Part shown: one piece after another, positions 1 to 9,366 of the stretch | Numbering within the stretch: the first letter of the stretch is position 1 | Layout of the letters: the number at the start of each line of letters is the position of its first letter | Source of the DNA: Cladosporium sp. IMV 00045 | Lineage: Eukaryota; Ascomycota; Dothideomycetes; Cladosporiales; Cladosporiaceae | Assembly: GCA_001931905.2 (NCBI GenBank) | Contig: MSJI02000748.1 | Span: forward strand, 1-64,000 | Direction of reading: 5' to 3' | Length of the DNA: 64,000 nucleotides | Position numbers and translations under genes: made by a program | The notes under the pieces: generated by a model | The model's database searches: none | What the model saw: the letters and a program-made list of their open reading frames with translations, nothing else | Told to the model about the DNA's origin: nothing

Positions 1-1193
1 CCGTACTCTTTGCCGAGGTTGGCCATGCCGATTTCTTGCCCGGCGAGCAGGAAGGGAGTCCCGCTCAGTGTGAGCAGGTAGGTGGCGAGCATCTTGGCCG
101 CTGTGGATCGGTGCTCGGGAGCGTCTGAGGCGTACCTGCTGAGCGACCGGCCGCTGTCGTGGTTGTCGAGGTAGACGGAGTTCCAGCCGTTGACTTTCGG
201 CATCACTCTCTGCCACATGTTGGTGATGTTGCGGATCTTGCGAGGGTGGAAGTCGTCTCGACCATATTTGCCATCGAGACCAAAGTCCATGTCCACAATG
301 TCGCCCGTGAACACCATGTTCAGCTCATGTCGATCGTTCGCTACGTACTCGCTGACGGATTGCTCGTCTTTGGTGAATCCAAGCTCGCCCACCGTCATGG
401 CATCGTACTCGTCAAAGATGGCGCGCATCTCACGGATGTAATCGTGCATCTTCGGACCGGATGCGAAGAACTCGGCTCCGGATTGGTATGGTTCGTCGTC
501 GACCACTTTGCCGTCGGGGAGGTCTGGGTGCTTGGACATGAGGTTCATGCTGTCGATGCGGAATCCGTCAACGCCACGGTCCAGCCAGAACCTGATATCG
601 TCGTAAGACGCTTTACGCATGTCTTCATTCGACCAGTTCAGGTCGGGCTGAGATGGGAGGAACAGTGCAAGATAGTACTGCCCAGTGAGCTCGTCGAAGT
701 GCCAGGCGCTGCCCCCGAAAATGGATTTCCAATTGTTCGGTTCTTTCCTGTTGCCATTTGAATCGTACTTCGGATCACGCCAGAAATACCAGTCTCGCTT
801 CGCGTTGTCTTTCGAGCTTCGCGATTCTTTGAACCAATCGTGCTCATCACTAGTGTGGTTCACGACAAGATCCATCAGCAGCCGCATTTGGTTGCTGTGC
901 AACTGGTCGATGAGCGTCTGGACGTCCTCAACACTACCGTACGGCGCGTGTATTGAGCGGTAGTCGGAAATGTCGTAGCCCATGTCGTGTTGGGGGGATT
1001 TGAAAATGGGCGAGAGCCAGATCGTGTTGACTCCGAGGGATTTGATGTAGGGGATTTTGCTGATGATGCCGGGGACATCTCCCAGGCCATCGCCGTTGCT
1101 GTCTTTGAAACTGGCTGGGTAGATTTGGTAGACTATGGCTTCTTTCCACCATGCTTTCTCTGGGGCGACGGCCATTGTGGCGTGAGGAGACAT
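1..1193 (-). CDS. GH13 alpha-glucosidase (maltase/isomaltase type), 3' end beyond window
   Basis: Hydrolyses alpha-glucosidic bonds of maltose, isomaltose or sucrose-like sugars; with no signal peptide it is expected in the cytosol. The frame is open from ATG 1193 to the window edge, about 397 codons of a family usually near 580-600. The four GH13 conserved regions are seen in order: DLVVNHTS (about residue 109), GFRIDSMN with the nucleophile Asp (about 210), TVGELG with the acid/base Glu (about 268) and LDNHDSGR (about 343). The N-terminus reads WWKEAIVYQIYPASF, the normal start of the TIM barrel. A second in-frame ATG lies six codons downstream (1174). No intron is needed in the visible part. 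It sits beside an alpha-glucoside permease and a GH32 enzyme, which supports intracellular disaccharide cleavage. Exact substrate range cannot be read from the sequence. Confidence 0.93.
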   Translation of the reverse strand, partial: MSPHATMAVAPEKAWWKEAIVYQIYPASFKDSNGDGLGDVPGIISKIPYIKSLGVNTIWLSPIFKSPQHDMGYDISDYRSIHAPYGSVEDVQTLIDQLHSNQMRLLMDLVVNHTSDEHDWFKESRSSKDNAKRDWYFWRDPKYDSNGNRKEPNNWKSIFGGSAWHFDELTGQYYLALFLPSQPDLNWSNEDMRKASYDDIRFWLDRGVDGFRIDSMNLMSKHPDLPDGKVVDDEPYQSGAEFFASGPKMHDYIREMRAIFDEYDAMTVGELGFTKDEQSVSEYVANDRHELNMVFTGDIVDMDFGLDGKYGRDDFHPRKIRNITNMWQRVMPKVNGWNSVYLDNHDSGRSLSRYASDAPEHRSTAAKMLATYLLTLSGTPFLLAGQEIGMANLGKEY

Positions 1194-2431
1194 GGAAGAT
1201 GAAGATGACTGTATGGGAAAGCAAGAAGCGAATGAAAAGGCTCAGAAATGCAGAGTGCTGAGGGTACGTGGGATTTGAGGATGCCAAAGACCTCTACTCA
1301 CACTCGTCCAAGAGCATCTTGATATACACTCTCGACATGTCGTAGCTGAGACCTACGGCCATATCTTCGGCGATGCTCTCGCTCACACATGGGAGAACAA
1401 CCCCACCATCTTTGCCCCAGGGAGTTAGAACCCCGCGGTACGCAGGTGACTCTTGGGGATGGAGATGGTTTGTGGGCGCGCGGAGATTGACTTTCGGTGA
1501 TATTTTGGAGAAGGGGATACACTCCCTTTTGGGCCAGATACACCGAAAAAGTATCGGGATCGCCCAATGCACGAGACTTTCGCCCCGCGCGATTTTGCAC
1601 GCGGGGCTCTCCATGGAGAAAATACCTAACGAACTCGGACCCGGGACATTGTCAGGGTTGCTCTGTTTTGGTGTAACTCTTGAGACCTCTGGAAACGTGA
1701 AGAGTCTCTTACAGCCTTCAATGAATGCTGTCGGTGATTTCAGTATTGTGAGAGCTGCTTTGTTTCGCTGTAACTCTCGAGACCTCTGCAAGGGTTGGAG
1801 AGTCTCTCGTGCAGCTTTAAATGAATGCTGTCGGTGACTTCAACATTGTCTAGTTAGCGCTGCACGTCTGAACATCGTGAGGGTTGCTCTGTATCGCTGT
1901 GACTCTTCAGGCCTCTGGGAACGTGAAAAGTCCCGGAAAGCCTTCAGTGAAGGCTGTCAGAGACTTCAACTCATGGGAAAATCACATTGGATTCTGGAAA
2001 CGTTCAGCATCATCATGGCATCGCATTTGGAGACGTCGGGTTCCCTCCTGTAAGAAACAATTGATAAATTGGCATTGAAATTGACTTGTGATCTCTCATA
2101 CATTTATTACTTGGGTACTGACAGACAGACTCCTGGTTTCCATGGCATGCTTGATCGTGACACGTCGATGGCCATCTTTAGGACTTGAGACATTAAAACA
2201 TGTCAAGGCCAGTGTTCACCCAACATGAGTATGTGTTGAGCCAATGCGGCTCTCTGCTCGTGGTCAATGAGGAACGATCTCATCTTGCTTATGCTTTGGG
2301 GGGAAACGGATGGGAGAAGGTTTCATGTCAAAATTGTTGATTAACCAGATACGATGTATCGAATCTATTCGCTATCCCAGATCCGTCCCTGACAACGCCT
2401 TCAACCATTTCCATTGATCCAATCGATCCGA
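1194..2431. other. Intergenic region upstream of GH13 gene; no convincing gene
   Basis: Contains the 5' flank of the alpha-glucosidase gene and the 3' flank of the permease gene. Open frames here (for example 1294-1791 minus and 1373-1837 plus) have no recognisable family and overlap a degenerate tandem repeat, so they are not called. CGG triplets occur (for example two spaced by 11 nt near 1486-1502) but none matches the CGGN8CGG form seen at 4576. Confidence 0.5.
1647..1970. repeat. Degenerate tandem repeat, about 100-bp unit, three copies, hairpin-bearing
   Basis: Three diverged copies start near 1647, 1744 and 1873. Each carries a variant of GGGTTGCTCTGT, then a CGAGACCTCTG-like block, then an AGCCTTCAATGAATGCT-like block ending in GTCGGTGA. 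The first hairpin pairs ACTCTT (1676) with AAGAGT (1700) in copy 1, ACTCTC (1773) with GAGAGT (1798) in copy 2, and GACTCTTCA (1901) with TGAAAAGTC (1924, one mismatch) in copy 3, so one base pair changes in a compensatory way. A second hairpin is perfect in copy 3 (1939-1955). A related repeat lies at 46511-46830. Confidence 0.6.
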
Positions 2432-4105
2432 TCAAACCTTCCTAGAGAAACGGCTGAGGAATCCACCCTTGTTCTCGTTCTCGATCACCTGACCATCGAC
2501 GACAGCATAGTTCTTGAATTGGCGAGGAGGAATGCCAGCAGCATAGAGAACCTCGATGTCAGCGTAAGACCTGTTCTTTGTCTCGGGTTGGAAGAACCAA
2601 AGAGCTGTGATAATGAACAGCTCTGCACCAACGAACAAAAACATGATTTTGCCACCCCAATTGAGCTGGTCGGGGTTGATGAAGTAAGGGAAGACAGACG
2701 ACAGCATCAGAGCAGTCAGCTGCTGGCAGATGAGCGTAAATGAGATCGTCTTGGGTCTCGTAGCTTGCGAAGCGGTTTCCTGCGCTACTGCCCATCCGTA
2801 ACATCCGATGGTTCCGGTGTACAGCATCGACCAAGTGATCATAAAAGCGAGCAGGGCAGTGTTGGCAGCGATGTTGTCGGTGCCCGCCATCGATGTTCCA
2901 GCAATAATGACAGACCAGAACATCAGAATTGTGCCGCCGCCAATCACACCCTTTCGTCGAGGGACAACGTCTGCTAGTAGCACTGCAACGAAATTGGCCA
3001 GAAGTTGAAGGGTCGACGATACCGCGGTGAGGGCAAACGGGTCCTTTTGTCCAATAAGTTCAAAGTAGTACGTTTGATATGTGTTAGCGAAATAACCACC
3101 GCTAAAGTTCTGGCTTTGTAGTCCTAGTACCGAAACAAAGGTCCTGGTTCGGTTTTCCTTTGAGAAGATGGCGCTCCAGCTGGTCTGACTTTTTCCGTTC
3201 TCCTCGGCCTCGGCTTGCTTCAATTCGGTAGTGATGATGTTGATGCGCTCATCGACGTCAGTGTTAGCACCGAAGAGCTTGATGATAGCCTTGCGTGTGT
3301 CGGCCTCACGTCCTTTTTTCATGTACCAGACCGGGGATTCCGGGAAGAAAGGCAGGCCAGCGAGGAAGATGGTAGGCATGGCAAATGTCATGCAGAACGC
3401 CAATCTGAAGGACCATTCGCCGTGGATCTTGGAAGCTCCAAAGCCAGTCATGGAAGAGGCGAAGAATCCGAAGACGATGATGATGTTGGTCAACGAAGAC
3501 GCAGTGCTGCGGAGGTTGGCCGGTGCGTTCTCCGTCACGTATAACGGAGGCGTGGCGGTAGAGAGACCAACGGACAGGCCTAAGAGAAGCTTGCTGACGA
3601 AGAGAACCGGGAGGTTGGGTGCGAAGACCAGAGCAAAGGATGAAGCGAGGGACAAGGCCACGGCAGTGTAGAGCAGAGGCTTGCGTCCAGTGACATCGGC
3701 GAACTGGCCAGCTGCGTAGCCGCCAAAGACCTGTCCAATGGTCGAAGCAGCGTTCCAGAGTGATTGCCAAAGAGCGGGAATGACCCATTGGCTGCCATCG
3801 GCGTAGTAGTTGCCATAGTATTCTCTGAATTCAGGGAAGGCAATGGCGACACCAGAGAGACCGGCATCGTAGCCCCAGCTGAAGACCAAGAGCATAACGT
3901 AGAGTGTCCACCAGACGAAGCGCTTGTCCGCCTTGATGGCTGCTCCAAGTTTGGCATATTGCTCTTTGGCGGTTAGGTTGGTGACTTGGCGAACCTCCTC
4001 TCTGGTCTTGGAGTCCATCGAGGTGGTCTCGAGATGGACGATGTCATGTTTGTCGACCGAGGACATCTCGACCTCGAAGGACTGCTTGTTGTTATTGGAA
4101 GTCAT
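2432..4105 (-). CDS. MFS sugar porter, alpha-glucoside:H+ symporter type
   Basis: Plasma-membrane permease expected to bring maltose, sucrose or related alpha-glucosides into the cell by proton symport. The single exon encodes 557 residues, the usual length for fungal maltose permeases. A charged cytosolic N-tail of about 60 residues is followed by hydrophobic segments consistent with 12 helices. Sugar-porter signatures are present: GRKPLLY after helix 2 (about 140), PESPVWYMKKGR after helix 6 (about 255) and PETKNRSYADIEVLY after helix 12 (about 515). It is transcribed divergently from the GH32 gene with 621 bp between the two start codons and lies next to the alpha-glucosidase gene. That context supports a disaccharide rather than a hexose substrate. 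Family assignment is firm; substrate is inferred. Confidence 0.93.
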   Translation of the reverse strand: MTSNNNKQSFEVEMSSVDKHDIVHLETTSMDSKTREEVRQVTNLTAKEQYAKLGAAIKADKRFVWWTLYVMLLVFSWGYDAGLSGVAIAFPEFREYYGNYYADGSQWVIPALWQSLWNAASTIGQVFGGYAAGQFADVTGRKPLLYTAVALSLASSFALVFAPNLPVLFVSKLLLGLSVGLSTATPPLYVTENAPANLRSTASSLTNIIIVFGFFASSMTGFGASKIHGEWSFRLAFCMTFAMPTIFLAGLPFFPESPVWYMKKGREADTRKAIIKLFGANTDVDERINIITTELKQAEAEENGKSQTSWSAIFSKENRTRTFVSVLGLQSQNFSGGYFANTYQTYYFELIGQKDPFALTAVSSTLQLLANFVAVLLADVVPRRKGVIGGGTILMFWSVIIAGTSMAGTDNIAANTALLAFMITWSMLYTGTIGCYGWAVAQETASQATRPKTISFTLICQQLTALMLSSVFPYFINPDQLNWGGKIMFLFVGAELFIITALWFFQPETKNRSYADIEVLYAAGIPPRQFKNYAVVDGQVIENENKGGFLSRFSRKV

Positions 4106-4726
4106 GGCGATGAGCGCGAAGCTTCAAAGGCAGAAGAGTAGTCCGTGGTATGGACCGAAGGTGTTGATGCTGGAGTCGAATGCCTTTGATTGATTTGGTG
4201 TTGTGGAGATGAAACCACATGGCGGCGGAGACCTGAAGATATATCGCATCGCATCGTGTCTTCAGACAAGGTCTCTCCTCTCCGGAGTGCGATGTGGTGG
4301 TTTGCGATGCCGCGTGCGACTGCGATACTTTGTCGGCATATCAGCTGGAAACAGAAGGTATCCCCATTCATAGATGTACCGTGAACTCAAAGATTGCAGA
4401 GCCTATCAGGTTGGCTTTCAGAATGGCAATCTAACGCCAAAGCCGTTAGGCCCAGATTGACGATTTCATGACCCCACGGGAACCCCATGGGCATAGATGG
4501 GCCGATTCGGACAATCTTGAACGCTAGCAATGCATCGGTGTTACTATGGACTCTTTCGAGCGGCGCGACTAGACTCGGTCAGATTACGGTCACGGCACTA
4601 ATGACCGAGATATAGAAAAGACATGTCTGTCAAGTTCTGGATTACAAGCCATTAGCCATCCAACACACATACCAGACTTGCTCGTACCTACACTCGTTTC
4701 CTCCGCGGACAGCGCCAGCCATCAAC
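4106..4726. other. Shared divergent promoter region of permease and GH32 genes
   Basis: 621 bp between divergent start codons. Contains several CGG triplets, including the CGGN8CGG arrangement at 4576-4589 described separately. No gene is seen. Confidence 0.6.
4576..4589 (+). promoter_or_regulatory. CGGN8CGG, candidate Zn2Cys6 (AmyR-type) binding site
   Basis: CGG at 4576-4578 and CGG at 4587-4589 are separated by exactly eight bases, with a third CGG at 4593. This matches the published AmyR consensus CGGN8(C/A)GG for starch/maltose regulation in Aspergillus. It lies 137 bp before the GH32 start codon, in the divergent promoter shared with the permease gene. Such a pattern can occur by chance, so binding is an inference. 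Confidence 0.4.
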
Positions 4727-6768
4727 ATGAGTGAATCCAGCTCGAGGGACATGTCCCGAAGCCCCAGCAACTCATCGCAATCGACAGACATCACACAGCC
4801 TTCTTCGTCTGTAGAGATTGAGGCAAAATCCTCTGCGAAGTCAGCCTTCAACCGTTGGCGACCCTCTTACCACTTCCAAGCTCCTTCAGGATGGATGAAT
4901 GTAAGCGCTGATAAGAGCGAGATAGTTCCCAAACATGTACTGACAGCACCAGGATCCATGTGCACCACACTTCGACCCAAAGACTGGTCTCTATCACATC
5001 TCATACCAGTCTAGCTTAGATCCTAACAACGCGGACTGGGGCGATATTGCGTGGCGTTCGGCCACGTCCTCAGACTTGGTCTCCTGGAATCTTCAGCATG
5101 ATCCCACTCTTGCCCCAGATACACCATACGATGGCAAGGGTGTCTTCACAGGCTGCAAAGTGCCCAGCCGCGACAAAGCTCTGACATACATTTACACCTC
5201 CATCGGTTCTCTCCCCATCCACCACACCCTTCCCCATGTTAAGGGAAGCGAATCCTTGAGCATGGCAAAATCCTTTGATGACGGAAAGATGTGGCACAAG
5301 TACGCTGGCAACCCTATCCTTCCAAGCGAGCCAGAAGATCTCGATGTGACCGGATGGCGAGACCCCTTTGTCAGTGCCTGGCCATCGATGGCTGCCGCCC
5401 TTGGCCTCGAAGCCAACAACACTCTCTTTGGTATCATCTCCGGTGGCATTCGCGATGTGACCCCCACCACATTTCTTTACGCCATCGACGCGAACGATGT
5501 GTCCAAGTGGAGATATGTTGGTCCACTTGTCAACTTCGGTCTCAACCTGCGCCCTTCCAGGTGGTCCGGCGATTTGGGGAAGAACTGGGAGGTCACCAAC
5601 TTCTTGAGTCTAACAGACATCTCAAATCCGTCGGTCACCCGCGACTTTCTCGTCATGGGTACCGAGGGTTGTTTGCCTGCGGATGCGAATGTTGACAACA
5701 CTCCCCAAGAGCCAGCGGGCCCAACCAGACCAATCCGAGGACAACTTTGGATGTCAGGATCTCTTCGATCAAACCCCGCACCCAAATCCTCAGCGAAAAG
5801 CCCAGTACTGATGCAGTACGGCTTCGGAGGTCATCTCGACCACGGATGCTTGTACGCTGCAAACTCCTTCTTCGACCCCAAGACATCCAAGCACATTGTT
5901 TGGGGCTGGATCACCGAAGAAGACTTGTGCGACGACCTTCGCCACAAGCAAGGCTGGAGTGGATCACTCTCACTGCCCCGCGAGATCCACCTGCAAACGA
6001 TCGAGAATGTCGTGCACGCCTGGAAGTCTGATCTCCAAGACATCACTTCCATAGAATGCGAGAAGGACTCACGTGGCACATCCACCGTGAGAACACTTGC
6101 AAGCGAACCTGTTCAATCAGTCGTCGAGGCGCTCCGCCAGAAAGCTACCATTCGACGAGCGAGGATAAGCAGACCACTCCTGCAGCGAAACTGCTACGAT
6201 CTGGCCTTCACATCGAACGACGTACGCAGCACCGCTTGGGAGCTAGACTGCTCCTTCCGCGTGTCGAAACGCTGCGAAGACATAGGGATCCAAATCGTAC
6301 ACTCTAGAGGTAAGACTTCCCATCACGCAGAAGAAGATGCCAGACCCAAAGTCAGCCCACTAACCGTCAAATTCAGATTTCAACCAAACCACAACCCTCT
6401 CATTCGCACCCTCCACCGAAACATTCACCATCACGCGCCCCTCCTTCGCCGTCAAAAACAGCAGCAGCCTAATCAACAGCGCCCCAGAAGTCGCGCCTCA
6501 CACGCTCTTCACAACCTTCGACCGCTCAACGGGTCGCGAAGAGACTGAAGCGCTGCACATCCGCGCCTGGCGCGACAACTCCGTGGTAGAAATTTTCGTC
6601 AATGGACGCACGGCGATTTCCACGAGGCTGTACGCTGGCGAGGAAACTGTTGGGATCAGATTCTTCGCTGATGAGAGAGATGCTTCTGCTGAAGACTTCC
6701 ATGCTGGCAAGGCGCCTGGGTCGTCGGAATTGATTTTTGCTACGCTTTGGGATGGGATTGGAATTTGA
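4727..6768 (+). CDS. GH32 beta-fructofuranosidase (invertase-like), intracellular type
   Basis: Cleaves sucrose or short fructans, releasing fructose. Model: exons 4727-4900, 4953-6309 and 6377-6768, with introns 4901-4952 and 6310-6376, giving 640 residues. The first intron falls inside the catalytic motif: GWMN ends exon 1 and DPCAPHF opens exon 2, so WMNDP with the nucleophile Asp is rebuilt only by splicing. RDPFV (transition-state Asp) and NWEVTNF (acid/base Glu, in place of the commoner WECPDL) follow. The last exon restores the GH32 C-terminal beta-sandwich, including RAWRDNSVVEIFVNGR. The unspliced frame would stop at 6548, so the second intron is required. No signal peptide is visible, since the N-terminus is a Ser-rich polar stretch. 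This suggests a cytosolic enzyme acting on sugar imported by the neighbouring permease. Confidence 0.92.
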
Positions 6769-6973
6769 TCTTGGATTTTTTTCTTTTCGCGGATTCTTGT
6801 TTGGCATTTTCATGACATTATGAATAGATAGATGTGATAGATGGGGAAATTCCCACGGCATAGCGTAGTCTTCCCATGAGGAAAATGGTACATGCATCGA
6901 GATATCAGAGAAACTCGAACCAGTGGTATAACCATCTCAATGGCATTCTGCATTTTCTCAAGTATATGCACGC

Positions 6974-8968
6974 TCATGGAGGGTAGTACCCGGGTATTGC
7001 CCCTAATGCTATTGCAAATTTAGAGACGTACTCATGATCGCCTCCTCGGAAATTGCGAACAAGGTCATCCATACGTTGCAAGAGTTCTCTCACCGTCAAG
7101 CAGTCCTTTGATGGCTTGTCGGTCAAAGCGTCTGTGCCAGGCAGACTTGAATCCAGCGTTAATAGTACGGAAGAATTCATAGCCGTGACCAGGCCCATGC
7201 CGATATCGTAAACTTTCTCGATCAAACCCACTCCATGAACTTCCATAGAGGGCAGACTGAGGTTGTTGCACACGGACAAGAGCGTGCTAGCGAGATGATA
7301 TGCATAGTCAAATCGTAGCTCAGCGTGATCTGATGAATCGCGCAGCAAGCCGTGCGACATGCAGAGATTCCAGAGCCGGTTGAGCAGCCAAAACTGCGTC
7401 ACTGAGATATCCGCCCGTTGGCTCTCCAGAAGTTGGTCCAAAGGCAGGAGCGAGGCGGAAGGTTCGAACGAGATGCTGCCGTTGAGACAGCCTTCTCGAG
7501 CGCGGCGTTGTGCGCGAAACATCTGGATGGCTCGTCTTCGGTCGAAAGTCTCGCAGCAGCCGTCACTATACTTGCAGTAGCCTGTCCAGCATTCGACCAC
7601 GCTCTCGTCGATGGCGTCGAAAGTTTCCATCAAATACAGTAGACCTATCATGCCGACGCTGTCCACTTGATCTTGAGCCCTAGATGGGGAGCCTGATGCT
7701 CCAAAGGCTCGCATGAAACAAGCATTGACGGCTGGGCTTCCTCGGAAGCCGATCGAGTGATGTTTTTGTAGCGCGTATGCTCTATGCGTATGGTTAGTGA
7801 ATACAAAGAATCTATCGAATCGAACGAGAACTCACCTTTCAGTGACCGAGAGGACTAGGTAAGTCCGCAGCCATTGTTCTCTCGTCTCAGGGTCCAGCAT
7901 GTCGTAAGCTTGTGGGAGATGCATTGAAAGCGAGTTCGCAAGATCAACAGCCTCTCTCAGACGATGATGCGCTGCCTTGTGCAAGCCGTTACCGAAGAGA
8001 CAAGCAAAGATAAAAAAGCTTGCCAGAACCATGTGGACCGATGGATTTTCGCCGAAATCGACGGTCATTCTCATCTTGACTGATTCCTCGAGCAGCATTC
8101 TAGCCTGAACAGAGCGCGAAGGTGTCGAGGCAACTTCATGGATCTGTACAGGCTGGGTCATGGCAAATGCACATAAAGCCAGCAGCATTGCGCCGAACTG
8201 CGGGTCGTGGTGATGCGTCCGTAAAAGCATATCCTGGTAAATCATGGTTCGATTGAGCATGGGCACGGTAGGATGCAGCCGCTTGAAGTATACGTCAATC
8301 CATGGGAGGAGAGCCTCTTGACTGATGCTTTTGGGCCAGAATTCTACTGATTCTACTATTGGTGGTAAGTCTGATATTGTGGCAAACAGGTTGAATGAGT
8401 CGTCCGGCGGAGAGTCAATGGGTAGACTTGGTAATAAAAATTCTGGGACCTCCATGTCATGTGACATTGCAGATGCTGCTCCCGGCTGCGGCAGACTTCT
8501 TTGCACATTGGTGATGCCATTGAGAGCGTGCTGTGTTTCCGTCAACGGTTGAGCCGAGTCACCTGTCGATGGCCAGTATCCAAGAGATGGTGAAGGTTGT
8601 GAGTCGGTGATGCTGAGGCCGCCTGGAGAGTCAGTGCTGACTTGATGCAGCGCAGATCCGTCTTGCGATGAGCTTGGTGCTGTTGTCGGGTTCGCCACAG
8701 GCACGGCATCTCGAAAATCCAGGATGCTCTCTTTTGCGCCCATTTTTGACTGGTCGCGTCGGAGTCTTGAGATCCGTCCAGGTACAGGCCCACGCTTTTT
8801 TCTCGCCTCGTTGAAAGTACATTTCGCGTTACGTCCAGTGCAGGTCTTGCACGGATTGCCCATGTCGCACCGGACTTTCCGGAATTTGCACTGGTCGCAT
8901 GCCCGGTCAGACACCGACTTCTGTCGGCCATGTGGCACGCCTGCAGCGGCATCGAGTGTGATGAACAT
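6974..8968 (-). CDS. Zn2Cys6 transcription factor, candidate regulator of the sugar cluster
   Basis: Nuclear DNA-binding regulator. Model: exons 8968-7836 and 7781-6974 joined over a 54-nt intron (7782-7835), 646 residues; splicing restores TERAYALQKHHSIGFRG, a conserved run of the fungal-specific factor domain. The zinc cluster is at about residues 24-51 in the order C-x2-C-x6-C-x5-C-x2-C-x6-C (ACDQCKFRKVRC, then NPCKTC), followed by a basic linker. A middle homology region starts near FKRLHPTVPMLNR. It converges on the GH32 gene with 205 bp between the stops. Clustering with glucosidase, permease and invertase suggests a MAL-activator/MalR-like role in induction by maltose or sucrose. That role is inferred; the family call is firm. 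Confidence 0.88.
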
Positions 8969-9366
8969 CGTACATTAGTTGGGAATATATGAAGAATCAA
9001 CATGGACGTGTTCGAGGTCGAGACGACGTTGACGACAAGGCCAAGGCTGGCTGGCTCTCGGATCAGCCACATCCGATCTCCAGAACAAGCTCTCTCCGCA
9101 ATCCTTGAGGATGCATGCAACAATCTAATCTAGAAGATGTGACCGCTGAGATGTGGTTTCCACAACTCCACAACGAACAATGGTATACTGTCCTTAGATC
9201 GGGTATGATCAAACTCGTTTGTGTCGCAACGTGTGAACACAACGTACGGCTGACAATGCAGCATCTGAAATATCGACTTTACTGCAGCATACGTGCATTC
9301 TTTGCATGATTAAAATATATATAGTTCGCTAGATCACCACTATTGGCCTGCATCTCGCCCTCCCGC
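8969..9366. other. Intergenic, no gene seen
   Basis: 398 bp holding the upstream region of the Zn2Cys6 gene and the 3' flank of the P450 gene. A short AT-rich stretch (9308-9325) is the only notable composition. Confidence 0.5.

Noticed and set aside
1294..1791. 165-codon minus-strand frame
   Set aside because: Overlaps the degenerate tandem repeat, no family resemblance, and the unit copies do not keep the frame.
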